From: Actinopolymorpha pittospori
GTDB lineage: Bacteria; Actinomycetota; Actinomycetes; Propionibacteriales; Actinopolymorphaceae
Direction of reading: 5' to 3'
Assembly (NCBI RefSeq): GCF_014873875.1
Contig: NZ_JADBEM010000001.1
Span: forward strand, 9,734,001 to 9,798,000
DNA length: 64,000 nucleotides
A model generated the notes under the pieces. That model ran no database searches, was not told the DNA's origin, and was given only the letters and a program-made list of their open reading frames with translations. Within the stretch, counting starts at the first letter, position 1, and each line of letters starts with the position of its first letter. A program made the position numbers and the translations under genes. Shown in pieces: positions 42,678-51,805 of the stretch.

Positions 42678-42710
42678 TGTAGATGAGCCGAACGTGAGCT
42701 GAAGGTGACC
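42678..42710 (-). promoter_or_regulatory. PHO-box-like triple direct repeat upstream of phoD
   Basis: On the minus strand three 11-nt units follow each other exactly: GGTCACCTTCA (42710-42700), GCTCACGTTCG (42699-42689) and GCTCATCTACA (42688-42678). Each starts G-N-TCA, as in the actinomycete PhoP direct-repeat unit. The array ends 58 nt before the phoD start. The adjacent 11-mers on either side do not match. Confidence 0.75.
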
Positions 42711-42778
42711 GGCCCTGGGCGCACGTTCGGCGGTCCGGCGACGTGGCGCGCGGCGGGCGGGGTGGCCCGAAGGTCGGG

Positions 42779-44185
42779 TCAGATCTGCTGGGTGGGGTAC
42801 CAGCCCTGCAACAGCCGGTCGATCTTGGGTACGAGGGCGGTCAGGATCTCCTTGGCCGGCTGCTTGCCGGTCTCGATCTGCTGCAGCGCCGGCGTGAGCA
42901 CCTCGGTGATGTTCTCGAAGTTCTTCAGCCGCTGGACGAACGACGTCGTGGCGTACTTCAGCGTGTAGTCGACGACGGCCGTGCGGTACTCCGGCGGGTG
43001 CACGTCGTTCTTGGTCCAGGAGTCGATGGCGGCCTGGTCGGTGTAGTACTTCTGTTCCATCGGCATCCACAGACCGTTCTTGAACAGGTCTACGTACTGC
43101 GGGTCGTTGTGGAACATGTACAGCTCCACGGCCTCCTCCAGGTGCTTGGTCGCGGAGAAGACGACCGAGGCACCGCCGAGCTGGGTGGTCGCCGGCTCGC
43201 CGTACCTCGGCAGTACGCCGATCCCGAAGTCGACCTTGCTCTGCGCCATGTCGAGCAGCGTCCACTGACCGTCGACCGCCATCGCGATCCGCTTGGTCTG
43301 CAGCTGCACGTTGGTCGCCGGCGCGTTGTTGCCGAGCTGGACCGGCGTCGGTGCGACATGGTGCTTGTACATCAGGTCCTGGAGGTTCTGGAACACCTCC
43401 ACCGCCTCGGGCTGGTCCAGCAGGCACTTGCGCCCGGCCTCGTCGACGAAGGCCGCGCCGTTGCTGGCGAGGAAGCCCTCCCAGCTGTAGCTGGACTGGA
43501 CGCTGATGGAGCAACCGAACTGGCGGATCCGTTTGGGGTCGAAGCCCGACTGGTCCGGACGCCGGCCACTCTGGTCCTGGGTGAGCTTGTAGGCGTTCTC
43601 CAGGAAGGTGTCCCACGTCCAGGCCTGCTCGGCCACCGCCGGAGGTGTCTCGACCCCGGCCTCCTTCAGGACCGCCTTGTTGTACCAGAGCAGCATGACC
43701 TCGTTGGCGGTCTGCGTACCGACGGTCTTGTCCTTGCCGTACCAGAAGTACGTGCCGGGTAGCCGCTTGGCGAGCGCGGGGTACTTGTCGAAGTACGGAT
43801 AGAGGTTGACGAGCTTGCCCTGCTCGGCGAGGCGGTACACCATCGACCCACCCATGTAGGCGACGTCGGGGACCCGGTTGCCGGCGACCAGCGTGTTGAC
43901 CTTGGTGTCGTACTCGGTCGGCGTGTAGACCGGCCTGACCGTGACCCCCTTGTTCCTGGACTCGAACTGGTCGAGCATGGCGTTGATCGCCTTCTGCTCG
44001 AAGGACGAGCCCCAGTACATGAACTGCATCTCGGCGCCGTCGGCCCCTCCGCCGCCGCCACCGTCGTCACCGCCGCCACAGCCGACCAGCGCGGGGGCGG
44101 CGGTACCGGCCGCGGCCAGCCCGCCGAGACGGAGCATGTTTCGTCGACTGAGGTGGTGGCGGGAGGAGTTCGGTACGGCGTTCAT
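42779..44185 (-). CDS. Extracellular sugar-binding lipoprotein, orphan
   Basis: 468 residues from ATG 44185. The N-terminus LSRRNMLRLGGLAAAGTAAP has a twin arginine and a lipobox ending ALVGC (Cys at about residue 36), then a Gly/Asp linker. The family 1 solute-binding fold follows: MQFMYWGSSFEQKAINAMLD, VPDVAYMGGSMVYRLAEQG, ANEVMLLWYNKAVLKEAG, and MAVDGQWTLLDMAQSKVDF. It should deliver an oligosaccharide to an ABC permease. No permease or ATPase is adjacent. Its start overlaps the stop of the GH127 gene (ATGA), so its ligand is probably an arabinoside. It may use the permeases at 53.2-55.1 kb. Confidence 0.88.
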   Translation of the reverse strand: MNAVPNSSRHHLSRRNMLRLGGLAAAGTAAPALVGCGGGDDGGGGGGADGAEMQFMYWGSSFEQKAINAMLDQFESRNKGVTVRPVYTPTEYDTKVNTLVAGNRVPDVAYMGGSMVYRLAEQGKLVNLYPYFDKYPALAKRLPGTYFWYGKDKTVGTQTANEVMLLWYNKAVLKEAGVETPPAVAEQAWTWDTFLENAYKLTQDQSGRRPDQSGFDPKRIRQFGCSISVQSSYSWEGFLASNGAAFVDEAGRKCLLDQPEAVEVFQNLQDLMYKHHVAPTPVQLGNNAPATNVQLQTKRIAMAVDGQWTLLDMAQSKVDFGIGVLPRYGEPATTQLGGASVVFSATKHLEEAVELYMFHNDPQYVDLFKNGLWMPMEQKYYTDQAAIDSWTKNDVHPPEYRTAVVDYTLKYATTSFVQRLKNFENITEVLTPALQQIETGKQPAKEILTALVPKIDRLLQGWYPTQQI

Positions 44186-46137
44186 GAGGTGGCTCCAGGG
44201 TGGACTGGCACGAAGACGCGCATCGCGCGGCCGTCCCGGTTGTCCCACTGGAAGTAGGGGATCGCGGTCGCCGTCACCGGGCGACTCGTCGACCCCTGTG
44301 CCGGTGGCCGGGTCGAGTAGGGAAGCCCGTCATCGGGCTGGGAAACCGCCACCGCCTCCGCGCTCAGGACGACGGTGCGTCCCACGTCCGGCAGGTCGGC
44401 TTCGTCGCGTGCCGTCAGCTCCGCGCCCGGCACGAGAGTGAGCTCCTCCACGTCCACGCCGTCGGCCTGGTCGGCCTGCTCGAAGCAGTAGACGAGAGGT
44501 CCGCGTTCGACCGCGACACACCCGCGTACGGCATCGATCCGCTGGTGTGGATACACCGGGCGGGGCGTGAGGTCGAGCGTGATCGTCACGGTGTCGCCGC
44601 GTTCCCACGTACGCCGGAGGACGACGTATCCGTCGGTGTTCGTGGTCGCGCCCGCGGCCGCGCCGTTCACCGTGACCGACGTCGACTCGCTCCAGCCGGG
44701 GACCCGCAGGCCGAGCTCCCACTCCCCCGGCGGCGCGGTCTCGACGGTGAACGCGACCGTCCCGGACCAGGGGTAGTCGGTGCGCAACGCGAGCTTGACG
44801 GCACCCGAGGGCAGGTCCGCGCGGATCGTCCCCTGCGTGTACTGGTGGACGTACAGCCCGTCCCCCGCCGTGGTCGCGACGTAGTGGCCGAGCGAGGCGA
44901 CGAGCCGCATGATGTTGGGCGGGCAGCAGGCGCAGGAGAACCACTCGTGCCGGCGGCCGGGATCGTCGCCCTCGACATGGTCGTACCTGCGCTGCAGCGG
45001 GTTGACGTAGAAGAACCGCGTGCCGTCGGTCGAGGTGGAGGCGGCGAACCCGTTGTAGAGCGTGCGTTCGATCAGGTCGGCGTACCTGCCCTCCCCCGTC
45101 GCCAGCAGCAGCCGCCAACTCCAGTGGACGCTCGCGATGGCGGCGCAGGTCTCGTTGTAGGCCCGGTCCGGCGGTAGCTCGTAGCGGTCGCCGAAGGACT
45201 CGCGCGAGTGCCTGGACCCGATTCCGCCGGTGAGGGCGGTCTTGGTCGCCACCATGTCCTCCCACCGGCGTACGGAGGAGGCGAGCAGGGACTCGTCACC
45301 AGTCTCGAGGTAGAGGTCGACGATGCCTGCCTCGAGGTAGAGCGCCCGCACCGCGTGGCCGACCTCGGTGTCCGCCTCGCGTACGGGCAGGTGGTCCTGG
45401 AAGTAGTGAGCGCCCATGCCACCGCTGGCGATCTGGCCCCGGCCGCGGTTCTCCACGAGCCTGCTCGCGAGGTCGAGGTAGGACTGCTCGCCGGTCAGCC
45501 GGTAGAGCTCGACCAGTGCCGTCTCGATGACGGGATGCCCGTCGATGCCGGGGTCTCCCTCGTGCAGGAAGACCTTGACGAGATGGTCGGCGAACCGGCG
45601 GGCCACCGCCAGCAGGTCCGGGTCACCACCCACCCGGGTGCTCGCCACCGCGGCCTGGATCAGGTGACCCGCGCAGTACATCTCGTGGCTCCACTCGAGT
45701 TCGGCGTAGCGCCGGTCGGGTTTGACCACCTGGTAGTGGGAGTTGAGGTATCCGTCGGCTTGCTGCGCCCGGGTGAGGAGTTCGGCCGACCGGCGTAGGA
45801 AGTCGAGGAGGTCCTCGCCACCCTCGCGCCCGGCCTCCCACGCGACCGCCTCGAGCTGCTTGTAGAGGTCGGAGTCCATGAAGCGCGGGCCCTTGAACTC
45901 GCCGGTCACCTCACCCGCGGCGAGCCGGAGGTTGTGGAGGTTGCCGGCCTCCTCCAGCTGTTTGATGCCGAGCGGGATGCTCGCGCTCCGGTTGGTCGCC
46001 TGCCAGCGCCCGAGCGGACCACCGTCGATGCGGACGTCGCGCACTCCGAGCGTGCGGTGCACCGCCCGGCTCTTCGCCGTCGGTGCGACCGGGCCACCCA
46101 CCTGTGCGCCGTCGTGACCACCTGCGGCTGCGTTCAT
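44182..46137 (-). CDS. GH127 beta-L-arabinofuranosidase (DUF1680)
   Basis: 651 residues from ATG 46137 behind AAGGAG. The GH127 alpha/alpha barrel contains the zinc-thiolate site: YNETCAAIASVHWSWRLLLA (Glu and Cys) and WFSCACCPPNIMR (adjacent Cys, one of them the nucleophile in studied members). Other landmarks are YKQLEAVAWEAG, the QDHLPVREADTEVGHAV active-site strand and C-terminal beta-sandwich domains (from about 430). Family members remove terminal beta-L-arabinofuranose, for example from hydroxyproline-linked arabinans. There is no signal peptide, so it probably acts on imported oligosaccharides, in keeping with the overlapping solute-binding protein. The divergent LacI gene at 46340 is its likely regulator. 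Confidence 0.9.
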   Translation of the reverse strand: MNAAAGGHDGAQVGGPVAPTAKSRAVHRTLGVRDVRIDGGPLGRWQATNRSASIPLGIKQLEEAGNLHNLRLAAGEVTGEFKGPRFMDSDLYKQLEAVAWEAGREGGEDLLDFLRRSAELLTRAQQADGYLNSHYQVVKPDRRYAELEWSHEMYCAGHLIQAAVASTRVGGDPDLLAVARRFADHLVKVFLHEGDPGIDGHPVIETALVELYRLTGEQSYLDLASRLVENRGRGQIASGGMGAHYFQDHLPVREADTEVGHAVRALYLEAGIVDLYLETGDESLLASSVRRWEDMVATKTALTGGIGSRHSRESFGDRYELPPDRAYNETCAAIASVHWSWRLLLATGEGRYADLIERTLYNGFAASTSTDGTRFFYVNPLQRRYDHVEGDDPGRRHEWFSCACCPPNIMRLVASLGHYVATTAGDGLYVHQYTQGTIRADLPSGAVKLALRTDYPWSGTVAFTVETAPPGEWELGLRVPGWSESTSVTVNGAAAGATTNTDGYVVLRRTWERGDTVTITLDLTPRPVYPHQRIDAVRGCVAVERGPLVYCFEQADQADGVDVEELTLVPGAELTARDEADLPDVGRTVVLSAEAVAVSQPDDGLPYSTRPPAQGSTSRPVTATAIPYFQWDNRDGRAMRVFVPVHPGATS

Positions 46138-46339
46138 GGGGCTCCTTCGTCGATACGGCGTCGCGACACCAAACGGCACGGAGTAGCGGGGTGCAAGGAA
46201 TAGGTTTTCCCGAAGTGCCCACAACGTAGGTGCGCGCACGCGGAGGGTCAAGACCTCCTTCCGTATTCAAATTTCGTACGTCGCCTTGCCCGCCTAGACT
46301 TCTGTGTCGGCTGCGATCGGCCCGAGCGAAGGAAACAGA
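46138..46339. promoter_or_regulatory. Divergent promoter, GH127 operon / LacI regulator
   Basis: A -35/-10 pair TTCGTA-N16-TAGACT (TAGACT at 46295-46300) points toward the LacI gene and places transcription start near 46307, which argues for the TTG 46340 start rather than GTG 46304. A 10-bp palindrome GTGCGCGCAC at 46230-46239 is a possible LacI operator. Both are inferred by eye. Confidence 0.45.
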
Positions 46340-47374
46340 TTGCCGGACTCCCTCTCACCCGCGACCCGCGCGATCACCATCAGGGACGTCGCGACGCTCG
46401 CCGGCGTGTCGGTCGGCACGGCCTCCAAGGCACTGAACGGTCGCGGGAAGCTGCGACCGGAGACCCGCGAGCGGGTCACCTCGGCCGCCGAGGAGTTGGG
46501 CTTTCGACCCAACGCGCTCGCCCGGGGACTGCTCAGCGGCCGCACCTTCACCGTCGGTCTGGTCACCTCCGACAGCTTCGGTCGGTTCAGCATCCCGGTG
46601 ATGCTCGGTGCGGAGGACGCGCTCGGCGCGGGTCAGATGTCGGTCTTCATGTGCGACACCCGCGACGATCCCATCCGCGAACGCCACCACATCCAGACGC
46701 TGCTCGCGCGGCGGGTCGACGGACTTCTCGTCACCGGGCGGCGGACCGAGCCGCGGCCGAGCATCGGCTCGGACCTGCCGGTCCCGGTCGTCTACGCGAT
46801 GACCCAGTCGACCAGTCCGGACGACCTGTCGGTGATCCCCGACGACGTGGGCGGTGGTGAACTCGCCGTCCGGCACCTGCTCGCGACCGGACGCGAGCGG
46901 ATCGGCCACGTCGCCGGGCCCTATCGCTTCCTCGCCGCCCGGCAACGGGTCGCCGGTATGACGAAGGTGCTCGAGGAGGCAGGACTTCCCCTCGCCGGCG
47001 GCGCGCCCCTGCACGGCGAGTGGTCGGAGGAGTGGGGCCGACAGGCCGCCGACATCCTGCTGCGGGCCGAACCCGACACGGACGCCATCTTCTGCGGCAA
47101 CGACCAGATCGCCCGCGGCGTCGCCGAGACCGTCCGCGAGCGGGGCCGCCGGATCCCCGACGACGTCGCGCTGATCGGGTTCGACAACTGGGAGGCGATG
47201 GCGCTGGCCTCCCGGCCGCCCCTGACGACCGTCGACATGAGCCTCGGCGAGGTCGGCCGCATCGCCGCCGAACACCTGCTCGCGGCGATCGCCGGCCGGC
47301 CCACCTCAGGTGGGGTGGAGACCATTCCCTGCCAGCTCGTCGTCCGCGAGTCGACCGGGCCGCGGCGGCACTAG
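46340..47374 (+). CDS. LacI family transcriptional regulator
   Basis: 344 residues from TTG 46340, which has GAAGGA at a good spacing; GTG 46304 lacks one. The N-terminal helix-turn-helix is ITIRDVATLAGVSVGTASKALN, the hinge is LGFRPNALARGLLSGRTF, and the effector domain carries VGLVTSDSFGRFSIPVMLG, DAIFCGNDQIARGVAE and IGFDNWEAMALASRPPLTTV. It probably represses the divergent GH127/solute-binding operon until an arabinoside is imported. The length is normal for the family. Confidence 0.93.
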   Translation: MPDSLSPATRAITIRDVATLAGVSVGTASKALNGRGKLRPETRERVTSAAEELGFRPNALARGLLSGRTFTVGLVTSDSFGRFSIPVMLGAEDALGAGQMSVFMCDTRDDPIRERHHIQTLLARRVDGLLVTGRRTEPRPSIGSDLPVPVVYAMTQSTSPDDLSVIPDDVGGGELAVRHLLATGRERIGHVAGPYRFLAARQRVAGMTKVLEEAGLPLAGGAPLHGEWSEEWGRQAADILLRAEPDTDAIFCGNDQIARGVAETVRERGRRIPDDVALIGFDNWEAMALASRPPLTTVDMSLGEVGRIAAEHLLAAIAGRPTSGGVETIPCQLVVRESTGPRRH

Positions 47375-47400
47375 GCCGTGTCCCTGGGCGGCTGCCAGGG

Positions 47401-47955
47401 TCAGGTCGTGCCGCCGCCGGCGGCACGGGCGGCGTCGAGGTCGTCACGGCGGAGCAGCGCGTGCAGGGTGATCCCGTCGGCGGCGAGCGCCTGCGCACCA
47501 CCCTCCTGCCGGTCGATGACGCACAGCGCGTGATCGACGTGGGCGCCGCGGTCGCGGAGGTCCTTCGTGGACAGCGCGATCTGGCCGCCGCTCGTCACGA
47601 CGTCCTCGACCACCAGTACCTGCCGCCCCTCGATCGGCGCGCCCTCCGCGAGCTGGGCGGTGCCGTACTCCTTCGCGACCTTGCGGACGAAGGCGCACGG
47701 CAGCCCGCTGTGCCGACCGAGCGCAGTGACAACCGCGATGCCGCCCATCTCCAGTCCGGCCAGCACCTGCGTCCCCGCCGGGATCAGCGGAGCCAGCATC
47801 GCGCCCACCTCGTCCAGCAGCCGGGGATCGGCTTCGAACTGGTACTTGTCGAAGTACTCCGAGGCCACTCGGCCGGAGCGGAGCACGAACCGGCCGGAGC
47901 GCCGACAGCGTTGGTCGATCAGGTGCGCGAGGTCGTCAGGGTTCACGAGCCCCAA
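47401..47955 (-). CDS. pyrE: Orotate phosphoribosyltransferase
   Basis: 184 residues. The phosphoribosyl-pyrophosphate motif is QVLVVEDVVTSGGQIALST near residue 115, with the two acidic residues (ED) and the Thr/Ser/Gly loop. RKVAKEYGTAQLAEGAPIEG holds the catalytic Lys loop, and FVLRSGRVASEYFDKYQFEA is the orotate-binding N-terminus. It converts orotate and PRPP to OMP in pyrimidine synthesis. The start is TTG 47955, or possibly GTG 47946. It is isolated from other pyr genes, as is common in actinobacteria; its place between sugar genes is likely incidental. Confidence 0.93.
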   Translation of the reverse strand: MGLVNPDDLAHLIDQRCRRSGRFVLRSGRVASEYFDKYQFEADPRLLDEVGAMLAPLIPAGTQVLAGLEMGGIAVVTALGRHSGLPCAFVRKVAKEYGTAQLAEGAPIEGRQVLVVEDVVTSGGQIALSTKDLRDRGAHVDHALCVIDRQEGGAQALAADGITLHALLRRDDLDAARAAGGGTT

Positions 47956-47980
47956 GCATGGCCGACGTCCGTCCCGACGC

Positions 47981-49069
47981 TCACGGGTGGTCGAGTCGTG
48001 GCCAGCCGTCCGCGGTCCAGCGGATCCGGCGAAGGCCGAGCCGGAAGTCGCCGCCGGCGGTCGCGTCGTAGTAGTGGAAGGCCATCGTGTCGCCGAAGAC
48101 CGACTGGCCGCCCGGGCCGATCATGGTCCCGCGCTCGGAGAGGATGACCGTCCCTCCTCCGTGGGCGAGCGGCGTACCCAACTCGTCGAAGTAGGGGCCG
48201 GTGACCGACCGCGACCTGCCGACCGCGATCTTGTAGGTGCTGTCCGTGCCCCGGCAGCAGAAGTCGAGGGAGACGAAGAGGTAGTACCAACCGCCCCGCG
48301 CGAGGATGTACGGCGCCTCGATCGCGTTCGGTGGTACGTGTCGATCGGCGAGACGCAACGGCTCGCCCTGCCCGGGGACGGGCTTTCCGTCCGGCCAGCG
48401 CAGCTGGAGCATCCGGATCCCGCTCCAGAACGACCCGAACGCCAGCCAGGGCGTACCGGCCCGGTCCTCGACCACGCCCGCGTCGATCGCGTTGTAGTCG
48501 TTCTCCGGGACCGATCGGGTCACCAGCCCGCGATCCACCCACTGGTAGGCGGGGTCGTCGGCGTCGAGGGTGGTGTTGGTCGCCAGGCCGATCACGGAAC
48601 GGTTGGAGCCGAACGTCGACGCGGCGTAGTAGAGGTAGTAGACGCCGTCGTGCTGGACGACCTCCGGCGCCCAGATGTTGGTGACGCCAGGCACCTCCGC
48701 CCGCACCCAGGCAGGTATCTCGTCGAAGACCGTACCGACGTAGGTCCAGTGCCGGGAGTCCTCCGAACGACGGATCTGGACGTTGCCACCTCCCACGGCC
48801 GGATCGCCGGTGGAGAGGACGTACCAGTCGCCGCCCCGGGCGGTCTCGCGGACCAACGCCGGATCGTGGGTGCGCAGGTCACCGGTGAGGGTGCTGGGTG
48901 GACCCGCCTCGCCGGGCGGGCCCGCGTCGCTGGGTTGACCCACCGCGCCGGGCGTGGCGGGCCCACCGGCCGGGCCTGGGTCCGGCGCGGCCGACCGGGC
49001 CGGGACAGCGGCCTGGGGAAGCGCCGCCACCAGAAGGGAGACCGCCGCGATCACGATGCCTTTGACCAT
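47981..49069 (-). CDS. Secreted GH43 glycosidase, arabinanase-like
   Basis: 362 residues. The Sec signal is MVKGIVIAAVSLLVAALPQA with Ala at the cleavage site, followed by a Pro/Gly/Ala-rich linker (residues 30-55). The five-bladed propeller has the GH43 catalytic trio: general base Asp in LRTHDPALVRETARGGDWYV, the second Asp in NAIDAGVVEDRAG and acid Glu in NAIEAPYILARGGWYYLFVS. APEVVQHDGVYYLYYAAS matches the second blade. It probably cuts alpha-1,5-arabinan outside the cell, releasing oligosaccharides for the ABC transporter. GH51 and the zinc dehydrogenase are upstream on the same strand (84-bp gap), possibly in one operon. The C-terminus ends without extra domains. Confidence 0.88.
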   Translation of the reverse strand: MVKGIVIAAVSLLVAALPQAAVPARSAAPDPGPAGGPATPGAVGQPSDAGPPGEAGPPSTLTGDLRTHDPALVRETARGGDWYVLSTGDPAVGGGNVQIRRSEDSRHWTYVGTVFDEIPAWVRAEVPGVTNIWAPEVVQHDGVYYLYYAASTFGSNRSVIGLATNTTLDADDPAYQWVDRGLVTRSVPENDYNAIDAGVVEDRAGTPWLAFGSFWSGIRMLQLRWPDGKPVPGQGEPLRLADRHVPPNAIEAPYILARGGWYYLFVSLDFCCRGTDSTYKIAVGRSRSVTGPYFDELGTPLAHGGGTVILSERGTMIGPGGQSVFGDTMAFHYYDATAGGDFRLGLRRIRWTADGWPRLDHP

Positions 49070-49152
49070 GCGTCACTCCTTCACCTAGCTGTGAAGAAAC
49101 ACTTCGCACGTGCATGCGCCGGATCCCGCGACGAGCCTTCGGGACGCGGCGT

Positions 49153-50184
49153 TCAGGGCAGCAGCAACACCTTGCGCAGATCGGCGGGACGGGCGCGCAG
49201 GGTGGCGAGCGCGGACGCGACGTCGGTGACGGCGTACCGGTGACTCACCAGGGGTGCGAGGTCGAGCAGTCCGGCGTTGAACATCGTGACCACGTGCTCC
49301 CACGCGGCGGCGGACGCGCCGAAGACTCCCTGGACGGACAGGTGCTTGAGCACGATGTCGGTGAGGTCACCCGCGGCGGGTTCGCCCGGGATCCCTTCCA
49401 GGACGACGGTCGCGCCGCGGCGCGACGCCGCCAGCGCGGCCTTCGCGGAGGTGGGCCGGCTGCCGGCCTCGAACACCACGTCGGCCTCGCAGGTCCAGCC
49501 GGGTTCGAGCGCCTCCGCGTTGCTCACGCAGCGGGTGGCGCCCCACGCGATGCCGAGTTCGCGGCCGCTCGGGCTGTCGCCGATCAGAACCAGCTCGCTC
49601 GGGCTGTAGGCGGCGAGCACCTGGGTGGCCACCAGGCTCAGCGTGCCGGTGCCGACCACCGCGACCCGGGACCCGACCGCCGGCGCGGCGGCGCGGATGC
49701 CTTCCAGGACACAGGCCGACGGTTCGAGCAGGGCGGCCGCCTCCAGGTCGGCGCCCGGCCGGAGCCGGTGTACCAGCCGGGCGGGGACGGCGACGTAGTG
49801 GCTGAAGGCGCCGGGGTGGGTGAAGCCGGTCTCGGCGTAACCCGCCTCGCAGAGGTTGGTCGCGCCCTCACGGCAGCGCGGGCAACGCCCGCAGTTGCGG
49901 AAGCCCTGCGCCACCACCGGGTCGCCCACGTCGAGACCGTCGACGTCGGCGCCGACAGCGGCGATGCTGCCCGACCACTCGTGTCCGGGCACGACGGGAT
50001 AGCGGACATAGGCCGCGGGGCGCGTGCCGGCGAAGAGTTCGACGTCGCTTCCGCAGATGCCGGCCGCGCCGACCCGGACCAGGACCTCGCCTGGTCCGGG
50101 CGACGACAGCGGTCGGTCCTCCAGCGTGAAGTCGTCGGGTCCGCGTACGACCACGGACGGGTTCGTTGCTGGAATCGTTTCCAT
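49153..50184 (-). CDS. Zinc-dependent medium-chain dehydrogenase
   Basis: 343 residues. The catalytic zinc ligands are GAAGICGSDVELFAG (Cys) and GHEWSGSIAAVG (His-Glu). The structural zinc lobe is CGRCPRCREGATNLC, with all four Cys. The Rossmann loop is VAVVGTGTLSLVATQVLAAY. Such MDR enzymes oxidise sugars or polyols (for example arabinose, sorbitol, galactitol). It is 42 bp after GH51 and thus probably in its operon; it may oxidise arabinose to arabonolactone or act on a polyol. There is no signal, so it is cytoplasmic. Coenzyme preference was not determined. Confidence 0.9.
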   Translation of the reverse strand: METIPATNPSVVVRGPDDFTLEDRPLSSPGPGEVLVRVGAAGICGSDVELFAGTRPAAYVRYPVVPGHEWSGSIAAVGADVDGLDVGDPVVAQGFRNCGRCPRCREGATNLCEAGYAETGFTHPGAFSHYVAVPARLVHRLRPGADLEAAALLEPSACVLEGIRAAAPAVGSRVAVVGTGTLSLVATQVLAAYSPSELVLIGDSPSGRELGIAWGATRCVSNAEALEPGWTCEADVVFEAGSRPTSAKAALAASRRGATVVLEGIPGEPAAGDLTDIVLKHLSVQGVFGASAAAWEHVVTMFNAGLLDLAPLVSHRYAVTDVASALATLRARPADLRKVLLLP

Positions 50185-50226
50185 GTCCGACCAGGTTCCT
50201 CGTGCTAGTTGTTCACCGGGTGAAGG

Positions 50227-51723
50227 TCAACGAGTGGTTGCGAGACGGACGACGCTCCACGACATGGGCGGGAGCTCGAACCGGACTCGCCCGTCCTCGA
50301 GGACCGGCACGTCCTGCGCTCTCGGGACGATGCGCTCCTGGTCGTCGACCGTGTTGACCGCGTCGCGCTCGCCGTGGACGCTCAGGTGCTCGACCGGCCG
50401 GACGTCCTTCAGCGCGCGGACGTCCACGTCGACCTGCAGCGGCTCGGTCAGCGACCGGTTGGTGGCGAAGACCGCCAGGTCACCGGTCTCGGGGTCGAGG
50501 GTCGCCGTCGCGTCGAGCTGCGGGACCGAGCCGTACTCCGGGGTCTCGACCTCGGGTCCGGTCGGCTCCACCCGGAGCGCGTCGCCCACGCCGTACTGGA
50601 ATGCGAGCCGCATCGGGTGGAAGGTGCTCTGCCGGTAGGCCGGACCGCCGTTGACCGTCGTGATCGGGGCGATGACGTTGACGAGCTGGGCGAAGCAGGC
50701 CATCGTCACGCGGTCGGCGTGCCGGATCAGGCTGTTGAGCAGCGAGCCGACGACCACCGCGTCGGCCAGGGTGTACTGGTCCTGGAAGAGCGCCGGGGCG
50801 ACCGCCCACTCCGACTCGTCACCGGGCTCGTGGTACCAGACGTTCCACTCGTCGTAGGAGAGGTTGATCGTCTTCTTGCTCCGCAACTTCGCCTTGACGA
50901 AGTCGGCGGTGGCGACCACCTCGTCGATCATCGCGTCCATCTCCACGCCGGAGGCGAGGAAGCTCGCGAAGTCGCCGTCCTTCGGCTTGTAGTAGGAGTG
51001 CAACGAGATGTAGTCGACGACGTTGTAGGTGTGCTCGAGGACCTCCGCCTCCCACGCGCCGAAAGTGGCCATCCGGCGGTGGGAACTACCGCAGGCGACC
51101 AGCTCGAGGTCGGGGTCGACCAGGCGCATCGCCTTGGCGGTCTGGTTGGCGAGGATGCCGTAGTCGCGGGCGCTCTTGTGCGCGATCTGCCAGGGCCCGT
51201 CCATCTCGTTGCCGAGGCACCAGATCTTGATGTCGTGCGGCTCCTTGGCGCCGTACTTCGCCCGCAGGTCCGACCAGTAGCTGCCGGCGGGGTGGTTGCA
51301 GTACTCGACCAGGGCGGCGGCCTCCTGGACGCCGCGCGTGCCGAGGTTGACCGCCATCATCGGCGCGACGCCGGCCTTGCGGCACCAGGCGGCGAACTCG
51401 TCGACGCCGACCTCGTTGGTCTCCAGCGTCTTCCAGGCGAGGTCGAGTCGACGCGGCCGCTCCGAGCGCGGGCCGATCGCGTCCTCCCACTGGTAGCCCG
51501 ACACGAAGTTGCCGCCGGGGTAACGCACAGTGGTGACACCGAGCTCACGGGTGAGGTCGAGGACGTCGTTCCGGAAGCCGTCGGAGTCGGCGTCCGGGTG
51601 GTCAGGCTCGTAGATCCCGCCGTAGACACAGCGGCCGAGGTGTTCGACGAAGGAGCCCCGCACGCGTGGATCGACGGCGCCGATCCGGAAGGCGGGGTCG
51701 AGGGTGAATTTGGCCTGCTTCAC
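50227..51723 (-). CDS. GH51 alpha-L-arabinofuranosidase
   Basis: 498 residues from GTG 51723, behind AAGGA. The catalytic acid/base is Glu in WCLGNEMDGPWQIAHKSA, and the nucleophile is Glu in NLSYDEWNVWYHEPGD near residue 290. FVEHLGRCVYGGIYEP and TVRYPGGNFVSGYQWED are the conserved N-terminal blocks of the family. It removes alpha-L-arabinofuranosyl groups from oligosaccharides in the cytoplasm (there is no signal peptide). It is first in the leftward operon with the dehydrogenase and the GH43 gene, and is divergent from the sugar ABC transporter. Confidence 0.95.
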   Translation of the reverse strand: MKQAKFTLDPAFRIGAVDPRVRGSFVEHLGRCVYGGIYEPDHPDADSDGFRNDVLDLTRELGVTTVRYPGGNFVSGYQWEDAIGPRSERPRRLDLAWKTLETNEVGVDEFAAWCRKAGVAPMMAVNLGTRGVQEAAALVEYCNHPAGSYWSDLRAKYGAKEPHDIKIWCLGNEMDGPWQIAHKSARDYGILANQTAKAMRLVDPDLELVACGSSHRRMATFGAWEAEVLEHTYNVVDYISLHSYYKPKDGDFASFLASGVEMDAMIDEVVATADFVKAKLRSKKTINLSYDEWNVWYHEPGDESEWAVAPALFQDQYTLADAVVVGSLLNSLIRHADRVTMACFAQLVNVIAPITTVNGGPAYRQSTFHPMRLAFQYGVGDALRVEPTGPEVETPEYGSVPQLDATATLDPETGDLAVFATNRSLTEPLQVDVDVRALKDVRPVEHLSVHGERDAVNTVDDQERIVPRAQDVPVLEDGRVRFELPPMSWSVVRLATTR

Positions 51724-51805
51724 GAGCTTCCTTCCGCACTGAGTCCGAAGGCGCGGAGTCAACGTCATTCCAACGTTGACGTCGCCGGCACGTGATCGTA
51801 GCCTG

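Noticed and set aside
47567..49243. Plus-strand open frame opposite pyrE and GH43
   Set aside because: It crosses gene borders and lacks any domain; a GC-driven artefact.
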